NCBI RefSeq assembly: GCF_000420745.1
Contig: NZ_ATVN01000025.1
Location: 1 to 39,877, forward strand
DNA: 39,877 nucleotides
Source: Pseudorhodobacter ferrugineus DSM 5888
Lineage (GTDB): Bacteria > Pseudomonadota > Alphaproteobacteria > Rhodobacterales > Rhodobacteraceae
Reading direction: 5' to 3'
In this document: positions 32,757 to 39,877 of the stretch, in pieces
How positions within the stretch are numbered: the stretch's first letter is position 1
Layout: every line of letters begins with the position of its first letter
Made by a program: the position numbers and the translations under genes
The notes under the pieces: generated by a model
What the model was told of the DNA's origin: nothing
What the model saw: the letters and a program-made list of their open reading frames with translations, nothing else
Database searches by the model: none

Positions 32757-33919
32757 CCGTCCTGCACATCATAACCGGCCTGCATGACGGTGGCGCCGAG
32801 GCCGTTCTATTCCGGCTCTGCACGCAGGATCAGGCGTACCAGCATCACGTTGCCTCTTTGAGGGACGCAGGTAAATACGGCCCTCTGCTGGAAGCACAGG
32901 GCGTGCGCGTGACCTGCCTTAGTATGCCGCGCGGGCGTGTGACGGTCTCGGGGCTATGGCGGCTTTGGTGTTTGATACGCAAGGAACGCCCCGCTGTTAT
33001 CCAGACATGGATGTATCACGCCGATCTGGTGGGTGGCGTCATCGCCAGACTTGCCGGACACCGTAATATTGTCTGGGGTATTCGTCACACGACACTCGTG
33101 CCGGGGCAAAGCCCACGGACTACGATCTGGGTCGCGAAGGTCTGTGCGCGCCTGTCGCGTATCGTGCCAAGGCGTATCGTGTGCTGCGCTGAAAAGGCGC
33201 GCGAAGTGCATGCAAAGCTTGGGTATGACCGTGACCGTATGCAGGTGATCCCAAATGGCTACGATCTTTCGGTGTTCCAGCCCAACCCATCGGCAGGGCA
33301 GCAGGTGCGGCACGCGTTGTCGCTGGATAAAGCGGAGGACGTCATCGGCTTTGTGGCGCGCTACGATCCGCAAAAAGACCATGACAACCTTCTGCGGGCG
33401 TTGGCGATACTGAACGGCCAAGGCATATGTCCGCAATGTTTGTTGGTGGGAACCGGGCTTGTTGCCAGAAATACTATCCTAGTGGAACGTATTTCAGAAT
33501 TGGGGTTGCAGGATCTTGTTCACCTGATTGGCTGCCGTAACGATGTTCCAGCGTTGATGAACGCGCTAGACCTGCATGTCATGTCATCGGCATTCGGAGA
33601 AGCCTTTCCAAACGTGCTGGCCGAGGCGATGGCCTGTGGTACGCCCTGTGTGTCGACTGATGTTGGCGATGCTGCCGAAATCGTTGGCCCTACGGGCCGT
33701 ATCGTCCCGCCCCGCAATCCTGAAGCGCTTGCCAAAGCGATTAGAACGATGCTGGCCGAGAAAGTCGGCCCTGATTGGACCGTCCGCCGCGAAGATGCTC
33801 GCCGCCGAGTAAGTGAACGTTATTCGCTTTCGCAGATGGTGGACAGTTACCACGAAGTGTGGGTCGGGCATGGACAACATGGCATGGATCGCAAAAGTAA
33901 TGACGAGGACGTAAAATGA
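32711..33919 (+). CDS. GT4-family glycosyltransferase 3
   Basis: A 402-residue GT-B enzyme: VTVLHIITGLHDGGAEAVLF at the N-terminus, GFVARYDPQKDHDNLLRALA and the E-x7-E motif EAFPNVLAEAMACG. ATG at 32711 has GGAG close upstream and lies inside the end of wzy. The 3' end overlaps galE by ATGA, so the genes are coupled. Confidence 0.9.
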   Translation: MSCQSNFEQKLSTKVTVLHIITGLHDGGAEAVLFRLCTQDQAYQHHVASLRDAGKYGPLLEAQGVRVTCLSMPRGRVTVSGLWRLWCLIRKERPAVIQTWMYHADLVGGVIARLAGHRNIVWGIRHTTLVPGQSPRTTIWVAKVCARLSRIVPRRIVCCAEKAREVHAKLGYDRDRMQVIPNGYDLSVFQPNPSAGQQVRHALSLDKAEDVIGFVARYDPQKDHDNLLRALAILNGQGICPQCLLVGTGLVARNTILVERISELGLQDLVHLIGCRNDVPALMNALDLHVMSSAFGEAFPNVLAEAMACGTPCVSTDVGDAAEIVGPTGRIVPPRNPEALAKAIRTMLAEKVGPDWTVRREDARRRVSERYSLSQMVDSYHEVWVGHGQHGMDRKSNDEDVK

Positions 33920-34935
33920 AAATCTTGTTGACTGGTGGGGCAGGTTACATCGGCTCTCACGTTCTGGTGTGTTGTTTGCAAGCTGGCCACGATGTCTGCG
34001 TCCTCGATAATTTCTCAAACAGCTCGCCCGAAGCTATTACGCGGGTTGAGGCCCTTTGCGAGCGAAAGGTGCATGTCGAGCGCGGTGATATCCGCGATAT
34101 TGCTCTGCTGCGCCGGATTCTTTCCGAAGGTGGCTTTGACGCTGTGCTACATTTCGCGGGCGTCAAAGCGGTCGGCGAAAGTGTCGCAAAACCGCTGAAA
34201 TACTACGACATCAACGTCGCGGGCAGCATCACTTTGGCGCAAGCTATGCAGGAAGCTGGGGTCTACCGGCTTGTGTTTAGTTCGACGGCAGCAGTGTATG
34301 GCGATCAGTCCGCGATGCCCTTGACTGAAACCAGTGCATTGGGTCAGGCGGCTAGCCCCTATGGTCGTTCGAAACGGATGGTTGAACAAGTGTTCGAGGA
34401 TTTGCAGATGTCCGATCCCCGTTTCGGCATCGCGATCCTGCGGTATTTCAATCCTGTCGGTGCGCATCCCAGCGGCCGTATCGGTGAAGACCCCCGCGGC
34501 GAGCCTGCTAACCTGGTTCCGTATGCCATGCAGGTGGCCGTTGGTCAGCGTGAAGTTCTGTCGGTTTTCGGCGATGACTATCCAACCTCCGACGGAACCG
34601 GGGTCCGCGATTACATTCACATCATGGATTTAGCGCAGGGCCATTTGGCAGCGTTGGACTACCTTGTTTCAACTTCAGAATATCGCGTCTGGAACCTTGG
34701 CACAGGGCGGGGACATTCGGTCAAAGAAGTCATCAATTGTCTGAATGAAGTGACAGGTAAGGTGTTACCTTTACGCATTGTAGAGCGCCGCCCAGGTGAT
34801 ACGGCGCAGTGCTGGGCGGATCCATCAAAAGCTGTTGCTGACCTTGACTGGCATGCGACGCGTGGTTTGCATGATATGCTTGCCGACCATTGGCGTTGGC
34901 AGCAGCAGAACCCGGACGGCTATGGAAAGCGTTGA
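33916..34935 (+). CDS. galE: UDP-glucose 4-epimerase
   Basis: A 339-residue short-chain dehydrogenase that interconverts UDP-glucose and UDP-galactose. It has TGGAGYIGSH (residues 6-15), DNFSNSSPEA, HFAGVKAVGESVAKPLKYYD, FSSTAAVYGD and the catalytic YGRSK. The tail GVRDYIHIMDLAQGHLAAL and YNLGTG-like WNLGTGRGHSV are classic GalE. It is coupled to the GT before it. With galU it gives the locus its own UDP-galactose supply. Confidence 0.95.
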   Translation: MKILLTGGAGYIGSHVLVCCLQAGHDVCVLDNFSNSSPEAITRVEALCERKVHVERGDIRDIALLRRILSEGGFDAVLHFAGVKAVGESVAKPLKYYDINVAGSITLAQAMQEAGVYRLVFSSTAAVYGDQSAMPLTETSALGQAASPYGRSKRMVEQVFEDLQMSDPRFGIAILRYFNPVGAHPSGRIGEDPRGEPANLVPYAMQVAVGQREVLSVFGDDYPTSDGTGVRDYIHIMDLAQGHLAALDYLVSTSEYRVWNLGTGRGHSVKEVINCLNEVTGKVLPLRIVERRPGDTAQCWADPSKAVADLDWHATRGLHDMLADHWRWQQQNPDGYGKR

Positions 34936-36070
34936 ACTTATTGAAATAGTGGAAAGTTCAGAAATGAGAGTCAAACCTCGCATAATGATCCTCAGCACGA
35001 ATAGCGATGAAGCTGGTGCCCCACTACATGTTGAGATGCTTGTCCAAGCGTTGGCGCATGATGTAGATTTCACTATTTTATTTGGTAAGGATGGCCCAGT
35101 GTTGCGCCGCCTCAAAGATGCGGGTTTCGATGCACGCCTTTTGAGCGGGATGCGAAGCGCAATCAGCCCACTTGCAGATTTGAAGCTGCTGCGCCGAATT
35201 GACTTCTTGATCGCCGAGATCAAGCCGGACCTTATCCATTGTCACAGTTCTAAAGCTGGGCTTTTGGGACGATTAGCTGGTCGCCGTAGACGAGTGCCAG
35301 TTCTGTTCAGTATTCATGGCTGGAGTTGGTCAAGCGTTTCCGGTCCGAAGTCACAACTTGCTTTGATGATCGAGCGGATGGTTGCAACACTTCGCGGCGT
35401 TCACTTCTTATATGTCTGCGAGGCGGTCGAAACGACAGGCTATCGTATGCTTGGGTTACGAGCAGATCAAGGCACCGTCATTTGCAACGGCGTTCAGGAT
35501 CTGAGTTACGGTAGTCGGCCGCGGAATCGGACGCCGCACTTCATTATGCCAGCGCGGGTGAGTTATCCTAAAGATCATGAAACCCTCGTCCGAGCCTTTG
35601 AAAGCTTACCAGAGGAAAGTCGTTTGGTGCTTTGCGGCACTGGTACCGATAGTGAGGAATTTTCTGCCTTGGTGCGGCAATGGGCACCTATGCGGCACAC
35701 GGCAATAGACTGCCTTGGCCCGCGCAGTGATATTCCCGATTTGCTGCATCAGGCAGATGTCATGGTGCTGTCATCGGCATCAGAGGCGATGCCCCTGTCG
35801 ATTATTGAGGCGATGAGTACAGGTTTGCCTGTCATAGCCAGCGATGTAGGCGGCATTCCTGAACTCATTGCACCGGAGTTTAACGGTTATCTTGTTCCTG
35901 CGGGCGATATTACATCATTTGCCCTAGCGATGACGAAGTTAATAGACCCGCAGAGGCGCGAAGACTTTGGGCGGCAAAGCCGCCTTCGCTATGAAACAGC
36001 TTTCACTGTATCAATTATGGCGCAGCAAACGCTCGCCTGCTATCGCCGCCTTATAAAAATTTCCACTTAG
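34922..36070 (+). CDS. GT4-family glycosyltransferase 4
   Basis: A protein of about 382 residues of the GT-B type. It has IMILSTNSDEAGAPLHVEML, LIHCHSSKAGLLGRLAGRRR, ARVSYPKDHETLVRAFESLP and the E-x7-E motif EAMPLSIIEAMSTG. The KAGLLGRLA part resembles WcaA/PglA-like enzymes that act early on lipid-linked sugars. The start is ATG 34922 (overlapping the end of galE) or ATG 34964. It is the last intact gene of the rightward run; a broken fucose-synthase gene follows. Confidence 0.88.
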   Translation: MESVELIEIVESSEMRVKPRIMILSTNSDEAGAPLHVEMLVQALAHDVDFTILFGKDGPVLRRLKDAGFDARLLSGMRSAISPLADLKLLRRIDFLIAEIKPDLIHCHSSKAGLLGRLAGRRRRVPVLFSIHGWSWSSVSGPKSQLALMIERMVATLRGVHFLYVCEAVETTGYRMLGLRADQGTVICNGVQDLSYGSRPRNRTPHFIMPARVSYPKDHETLVRAFESLPEESRLVLCGTGTDSEEFSALVRQWAPMRHTAIDCLGPRSDIPDLLHQADVMVLSSASEAMPLSIIEAMSTGLPVIASDVGGIPELIAPEFNGYLVPAGDITSFALAMTKLIDPQRREDFGRQSRLRYETAFTVSIMAQQTLACYRRLIKIST

Positions 36071-36183
36071 ACGAGTTCATCTTCCATCGACGTTAGGATC
36101 ACGTCTGGCCGTGTCAAGCTATGCGGGAATTTAGGTGACGGCGCAATTTAAAGGCCGTATTAGCACTGACTCGAGCAAGCTAG

Positions 36184-36318
36184 GACGGCACCCACCGCAA
36201 ACTGATGGATGTCTCGCGTCCTGCAAATATGGGCTGGCGCGCAAGCATTTCGCTTGAAGACGGAATTGCCGAGACCTACCGCTGGTTCCTAGATCACTCT
36301 GACAGCATTAGAAGCTGA
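36184..36318 (+). pseudogene. fcl: GDP-L-fucose synthase 3' fragment (copy 2)
   Basis: A 44-residue C-terminus: DGTHRKLMDVSRPANMGWRA, then SISLEDGIAETYRWFLDHSD. This is the well-conserved end of WcaG/Fcl (family: DGTPRKLMDVSRL..LGW...I.L..GI..TY.WF). About 15 bases upstream read as S-S-K in another frame, so a frameshift precedes the fragment. The rest of the gene is missing. A related tail lies at 824-898. It shows that the locus once had, or was joined to, GDP-fucose synthesis. Confidence 0.8.
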
Positions 36319-36437
36319 AAGATATTCATGGCCCTGATCGAAGTGCAAATCAGCAGCGACCCTGGTGAAGATGACATCATCCGCTACGAAGATGTCTATG
36401 CCCGTGGACAAGGGGCTAAAGGATAATTGGAAAAGGC

Positions 36438-36483
36438 TGCGTAAATTCTAATGATACACCCCGTTAAAAATGGGGGGATTACC
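36438..36483 (+). mobile_element. IS3-family right terminus, second copy
   Basis: GCGTAAATTCTAATGATACA and CCCCGTTAAAAATGGGGGGA with TTACC match 19121-19167 at about 80 percent by eye, in the same orientation. Only the end of the element remains; the upstream bases 36329-36437 contain a 32-codon frame (MALIEVQISSDPGEDD) that I cannot place. Confidence 0.7.
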
Positions 36484-36513
36484 GATGCAGGTCAAAATCT
36501 TAAGGAGTAATAC

Positions 36514-38151
36514 ATGAACATTAACATAAAAAGCCTGAACTTCTGGCCGCATTTTGGACCATTTGCTTTAGCGGCATCTGTATCACTGCTTCACGCGGGT
36601 ACCGTCGCCGCAGAAGAAATCTCTTTGATTTCCGAGCTTCCAGATAGCTTTGTTGGAATGACCAATGGCACGCTCCAACCTAAAAATACGTTCCAACCCT
36701 ATATTGGCTTTGCCCAAGCGCCATCTCGCGGGCAAACTGGGCTTCAAGTTTACTACGGCGGCTTGCGTTATCGTGGCAGCGGGCCGTGGCAAATTGGTGC
36801 GAGTGTTGCAGTCTTCGATGACTTGCCCGCGATGCCGATCAATGGTCGCGGCGATAGCGTGACATATGTCGGAACCGGCTTGGACTTGAAGTACCAATTT
36901 CACGACAGCGGCAGACTGTCCGCAGCCATACTCCTCGGGGTAGAAGCAGCCTATTATAGCCGTGGTTTTGGCCTGACGACCCAATCTTCTGTACCAGCAG
37001 GAGACAAGGAGTGGTTTCTGGCAAGCACTCTCAGCTTACCCGTCACCTATCAACTAAATGACCGGTTTTGGGTCACAGGTGAAGTCGGGTACACACATGC
37101 AGCCAAAACTATAATTGGCCAGCCGGGGTTAGGGGGTCGTGCATTCGCGTCGGCCGGAGCGGCATATCGTGTCTCAGACCGGTTCTTCGCCTATGGCGCG
37201 GTAAAGGGTCTTGCACGCCAGATAAGCGGCGGGATCGATGCGCCAAAACCGGGCGGCATGAATTATCTCTACACCCTTGGCGGGCAATTTGCACTGACGC
37301 CACAGAGCGCGTTGAATTTCTACGTCACAAATGCTTTCAGCCCAACCCCCACCGGCAACAACGTCCTGTTCTTTCCACACAAGGACAAGCCGGTGTTTGG
37401 GGCACGGTTAACTTATACACCTAGCGGCAAAGGCGTTGGCGAAGGCGCTATGACGTTCCGCCCTGCAGTACGGCTTAACGAAAAGAGCACGCGGTTTGCG
37501 GACGGGTTCACCATCAATTCACCCCATACGCTCGCGTCCGATAGGATCCACACGCGCCTCTCCTACGGCTCTGCGGACCAATCTGCACTCTCAGTTTACT
37601 ACACTACCGACCCAGATTTCCAAATTGAGTTTTCCGTCGAAAACTACGCCCTAGACTCTGGAACCAATTTCCGAACAGCAGCCGATGAAGACCTTCGCTT
37701 CTTTATTGGCGGGCGTTGGCAAGCCATGGACGAAGCTTATGGGCAACCGTTCAACCTCGGATTTGGCATATCCGCCGGTCGTGACTTTAAAAAGCCGTCG
37801 ATTGGCTCCTTGTTTGCCTATGCGACTGCATCAAAGTCCTTTGGCTGGGGCGAGGCCGCAGTAAACGCCCGTAGTGCTGTCTATGCGTCTGAAACTCTGG
37901 CGGGCGTTGGCATGTCTCTCACCCGTAACTTCGGCGAGCGTTTTTCAGTGATCGGTGAATATACAGCCGTCATGAACGACCAGCCCGTATGGGCGTTTGG
38001 TTTGCGACATTCGGCGAAGACTCTACCTTTCTCGATCGACCTCTATTCGACAAATGCGGCAGGGATGAACGGCCTCGGATCACTTTTGAGTCGCGATAAG
38101 CCGCGCGTTGGCATCTCAATCAATTGGGAAGGCGGACTGGACTTGCTCTGA
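36514..38151 (+). CDS. Outer-membrane beta-barrel protein, polysaccharide-associated
   Basis: A 545-residue exported protein. The signal peptide ends near residue 33 (TVAAEE). The rest is rich in alternating hydrophobic strands and Gly/Tyr/Phe turns (YYGGLRYRGSGPWQIGASVA, LYTLGGQFALTPQSALNFYV, AYATASKSFGWGEAAVNARS), as in large outer-membrane barrels. The C-terminus resembles the YjbH family seen in some exopolysaccharide loci, but the likeness is partial. ATG at 36514 follows AAGGAG. It lies beyond the IS3 relic, so it has its own promoter. Confidence 0.65.
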   Translation: MNINIKSLNFWPHFGPFALAASVSLLHAGTVAAEEISLISELPDSFVGMTNGTLQPKNTFQPYIGFAQAPSRGQTGLQVYYGGLRYRGSGPWQIGASVAVFDDLPAMPINGRGDSVTYVGTGLDLKYQFHDSGRLSAAILLGVEAAYYSRGFGLTTQSSVPAGDKEWFLASTLSLPVTYQLNDRFWVTGEVGYTHAAKTIIGQPGLGGRAFASAGAAYRVSDRFFAYGAVKGLARQISGGIDAPKPGGMNYLYTLGGQFALTPQSALNFYVTNAFSPTPTGNNVLFFPHKDKPVFGARLTYTPSGKGVGEGAMTFRPAVRLNEKSTRFADGFTINSPHTLASDRIHTRLSYGSADQSALSVYYTTDPDFQIEFSVENYALDSGTNFRTAADEDLRFFIGGRWQAMDEAYGQPFNLGFGISAGRDFKKPSIGSLFAYATASKSFGWGEAAVNARSAVYASETLAGVGMSLTRNFGERFSVIGEYTAVMNDQPVWAFGLRHSAKTLPFSIDLYSTNAAGMNGLGSLLSRDKPRVGISINWEGGLDLL

Positions 38152-38424
38152 GCGATCCGGATGAGCTGAGTTCTCTCTCAGTTTGTGCCGCCTTTCGTTC
38201 CAAAAACCCCGACGACGGACAAGATAAATGTAACAAATTGAGGCTGCCAGACAAAGCAGAGAAGCGGGTACATTCCCTATATTGAAGGGTAATTCTCTGT
38301 GAGGCGCTCCGCTACTTTCCAAGTGCTGATGGTACTAAGCTTTCGTAGATCACTTGCTCAGATAAGCGCTGGCAATGCCTCTCCATTAAAGGTAGTATAA
38401 AGTATCACTAATAGAGGAAAAGCC
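38152..38424. promoter_or_regulatory. Intergenic region with the ParDE-3 promoter
   Basis: No gene is seen. TAGTATAAAGTATCACTA at about 38393-38410 is AT-rich with weak symmetry and could be the -10/operator of the pair downstream. AGAGGAAA (38414-38421) is the ribosome site. Confidence 0.4.
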
Positions 38425-38703
38425 ATGCCAACTCCGGTTGCGGTCAAACTGGACGCAGACGTCCATAGCCGTATGAAAGCACTTGCGGAGGCGCGGGACA
38501 GATCTCCGCATTGGATGATGCGTGAGGCGATTTACCAATATATCGAGCGCGAGGAAAAGCGTGAAGCGTTCCGCCGTGATGGTATCCGCTCGTGGGAGGC
38601 TTATCAGGAGACGGGTCTGCATGTGACACATGCCGAGGCAGATGCTTGGCTTGCCCAGCTCGCCGCTGGTGACGATCAGGAGCCGCCTGAGTGCCACAAC
38701 TGA
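38425..38703 (+). CDS. Ribbon-helix-helix antitoxin (pair 3)
   Basis: A 92-residue CopG/RelB-like antitoxin. The N-terminal ribbon-helix-helix reads PVAVKLDADVHSRMKALAEA then RDRSPHWMMREAIYQYI. The C-terminal tail (HVTHAEADAWLAQLAAGDDQ) would bind the toxin. It overlaps the toxin gene by 13 bases. It differs from both ParD proteins at 2093 and 6672. Confidence 0.9.
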   Translation: MPTPVAVKLDADVHSRMKALAEARDRSPHWMMREAIYQYIEREEKREAFRRDGIRSWEAYQETGLHVTHAEADAWLAQLAAGDDQEPPECHN

Positions 38704-38990
38704 TCTGGTCGCCCGAGGCGCTGGCAGATGTTCAGCGCCTTTACCGGTTCCTTGCCCAGAAGAGCCCAGATGCTGCCAGACGTGCGGCAAGTGCGATCCG
38801 TGACGGGATGCAGATCATTGCAGACCACCCTGATATCGGCCGCCCCGTCGACGACATGGACCCAGAGTTTCAGGAATGGCCGATCAGCTTCGGTGCCAAC
38901 GGGTATGTGGCGCTCTACCGTTTGCACAAAGACGTGGCTCTGGTCGTCGCGGTGCGTCACCAGAAAGAGGTTAGCTATCAACCTTCATAG
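38691..38990 (+). CDS. parE: ParE/RelE-superfamily toxin (pair 3)
   Basis: A 99-residue toxin: LIWSPEALADVQRLYRFLAQ, then PDIGRPVDDMDPEFQEWPIS and YVALYRLHKDVALVVAVRHQ. This is the ParE/RelE fold order of helix hairpin and beta sheet. The start is GTG at 38691 inside the antitoxin gene. It is probably functional. Confidence 0.9.
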   Translation: MPQLIWSPEALADVQRLYRFLAQKSPDAARRAASAIRDGMQIIADHPDIGRPVDDMDPEFQEWPISFGANGYVALYRLHKDVALVVAVRHQKEVSYQPS

Positions 38991-39211
38991 ACCTTCAGAG
39001 CTGTTCCACAAACGGTCGCTTTTGGCATTTGCCACTCTCGGACCAATAACATTGAAAATTCTAGTTTCATAAACCTTTGGCAGAACCTACGTTGATTTTG
39101 TCACGTTTTTGGCCGCACCTAAAGGAGCGACATTCGTGCTCCACGCAGCAACCGTCAAAGCGGGCTCTTAGCATGCCATTCGCGGCGGCTTGAACCAAGG
39201 TCTGCGATTGC

Positions 39212-39249
39212 GATATTAGGTGGTTTTCAATCTATGGGTCCTGACCCCT
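39212..39249 (+). repeat. Dispersed repeat, copy C
   Basis: The third copy of the unit at 2561 and 4044 (GATATTAGGTGGTTTTCAAT with CTATGGGTCCTGACCCC). On the opposite strand it begins GGGGTCAGGACCC and has GAAAAC near position 21, reminiscent of Tn3-family termini. It sits 49 bases beyond the resolvase stop. The stretch 38991-39211 contains no gene. Confidence 0.65.
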
Positions 39250-39297
39250 AGGTCAAACTGGCACCTGCTCAAAGCCATTCAAGGAAATTGGACTGCC

Positions 39298-39602
39298 CTA
39301 CTGGTTCAAGATACGATGGACGCTCATACGGCTGATACCCATAGCCTCTGCAATCTTGTAGGTGGACAGACCTTCACCCTTGAGTTGGTGGACCTTGTCC
39401 CTATTGATCACCTTCCGGCCACCCTTGTAGATGCCCTTGGCCTTCGCCTTGGCAATGCCCTCAGCCTGACGCTTGCGGATGATATTCCTCTCGAACTCAG
39501 CGAATGCGCCCATCATCTGCAGTTGTAGCTTGGCGAAAGCATCCTCAGCATCCGACGAGAACGTCAGGCGCTCTGATAGGAATGTAATAGCCACACCCTT
39601 GT
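39298..39602 (-). pseudogene. Serine resolvase/invertase, C-terminal half, split by IS66
   Basis: This is the continuation of the gene cut at 363. It reads DKGVAITFLSERLTFSSDAE, then LQLQMMGAFAEFERNIIRKR, the long E helix of serine recombinases. It ends in a helix-turn-helix (STYKIAEAMGISRMSVHRIL) that binds res DNA. The first codon is completed by the last base of the N-terminal half (G plus AC). Together they give 180 residues, a normal resolvase length. Confidence 0.9.
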
Positions 39603-39610
39603 CATTGATC
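39603..39610. repeat. 8-bp IS66 target-site duplication, left copy
   Basis: CATTGATC, identical to 363-370, directly before the left IS66 terminus. Confidence 0.9.
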
Positions 39611-39877
39611 GTATGCGGTGGTTCCAGCCCATTGATTTGATGTATTCCTGACGCGTGATGCGCCTGCGAGAAGGTCTGCGGTAGCAGATGGAGGTTTTGC
39701 ATGGCGGATGGTGGTGAGGGTTTTGTGGGGCGGTGCGAGGTCGTGGAACCTCGACGGCGCGGCAAGCGGCATTGGCCGGATGATGTGAAAGCGCGGATCG
39801 TGGCTGAAAGCCTGCAGCCCGGTGCCCGGGTCGTGGATGTCGCGGCGCGCTACGACATCCTGCCTCATCATTTGTCG
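39611..39877 (+). mobile_element. IS66-family element, left-hand end
   Basis: The left terminal repeat begins GTATGCGGTGG at 39611. Its inner part shares CCATTGATTT with the right terminus. About 60 bases of leader then precede tnpA. The element runs off the window end and re-enters at position 1. Confidence 0.9.
39701..39877 (+). CDS. tnpA: IS66 TnpA (Orf1), N-terminal fragment
   Basis: 59 codons from ATG at 39701 to the window edge. The segment [20 protein letters not shown] followed by [20 protein letters not shown] is the start of IS66 TnpA, a small helix-turn-helix protein of the IS3/IS66 OrfA type. The window ends exactly on a codon boundary, in frame with the tnpC fragment at position 1. 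Confidence 0.88.
   Translation, partial: MADGGEGFVGRCEVVEPRRRGKRHWPDDVKARIVAESLQPGARVVDVAARYDILPHHLS

Noticed and set aside
39212-39249. Tn3-family transposon bounded by the dispersed repeats
   Set aside because: The repeat's GGGG end faces the resolvase, whereas a Tn3 unit would have the resolvase inside. All three copies share one orientation and no tnpA of that family is present.
1-39877. CRISPR arrays, tRNA or rRNA genes, conjugation genes
   Set aside because: I saw no regularly spaced repeats, no tRNA-like folds and no relaxase or type IV secretion genes on either strand.

Overview
The window looks like a nearly complete repABC-type plasmid of an alphaproteobacterium, most likely a marine Rhodobacteraceae (Roseobacter group) member. 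The grounds are a contiguous repA-repB-repC set, the alphaproteobacterial style of the toxin-antitoxin and phage-like genes, and relics of IS66, IS110 and IS3 elements. No ribosomal RNA, tRNA or housekeeping genes were seen. The two window ends belong together. Each carries one end of the same IS66-family element, flanked on both sides by the same 8-bp duplication (CATTGATC), and the element has split one serine-resolvase gene. Removing the IS and one duplication restores an uninterrupted 180-residue resolvase, so the molecule is probably circular and was opened inside the IS.

Layout. 1-7.4 kb is an accessory zone: IS66 end, resolvase N-terminal half with a possible res site, Phd/Doc, ParDE-1, an orphan AAA ATPase, a class II Fic protein, a HigB-like relic, a very AT-rich palindromic non-coding stretch, ParDE-2 and an IS110 relic. 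7.6-10.6 kb is a leftward set of small phage- or plasmid-like genes that includes a membrane-anchored Regnase-like NYN ribonuclease candidate. 10.7-12.2 kb holds a cupin gene divergent from a LysR regulator. 12.25-15.9 kb is a frameshifted second parB relic and then repC-repB-repA (leftward), with two identical 16-bp palindromes in repC that may be parS. 16.5-17.2 kb is VapBC.

17.7-38.2 kb is a Wzx/Wzy-type exopolysaccharide locus. A WecA/WbpL-type phosphoglycosyltransferase would prime the lipid carrier. GalU, GalE and a second sugar-nucleotide reductase/epimerase would supply donors. Four GT4 glycosyltransferases would build the repeat unit. Wzx would flip it and Wzy polymerise it. Wzc (BY-kinase co-polymerase), Wzb (phosphatase) and Wza (outer-membrane channel) would control chain length and export. 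A NusG/RfaH-like protein and a small winged-helix protein may regulate the locus. An outer-membrane barrel protein lies downstream. Copies of one IS3-family end, both in the same orientation, bracket the 19.2-36.5 kb part. Two 3' fragments of a GDP-L-fucose synthase gene (0.8 kb and 36.2 kb) indicate that a fucose pathway was once present and has been lost or rearranged.

38.4-39.9 kb carries ParDE-3, a repeat shared with 2.6 and 4.0 kb, the C-terminal half of the split resolvase and the left end of IS66. Five complete type II toxin-antitoxin pairs in about 40 kb, plus the partition genes, suggest a replicon selected for stable maintenance of its polysaccharide cargo.
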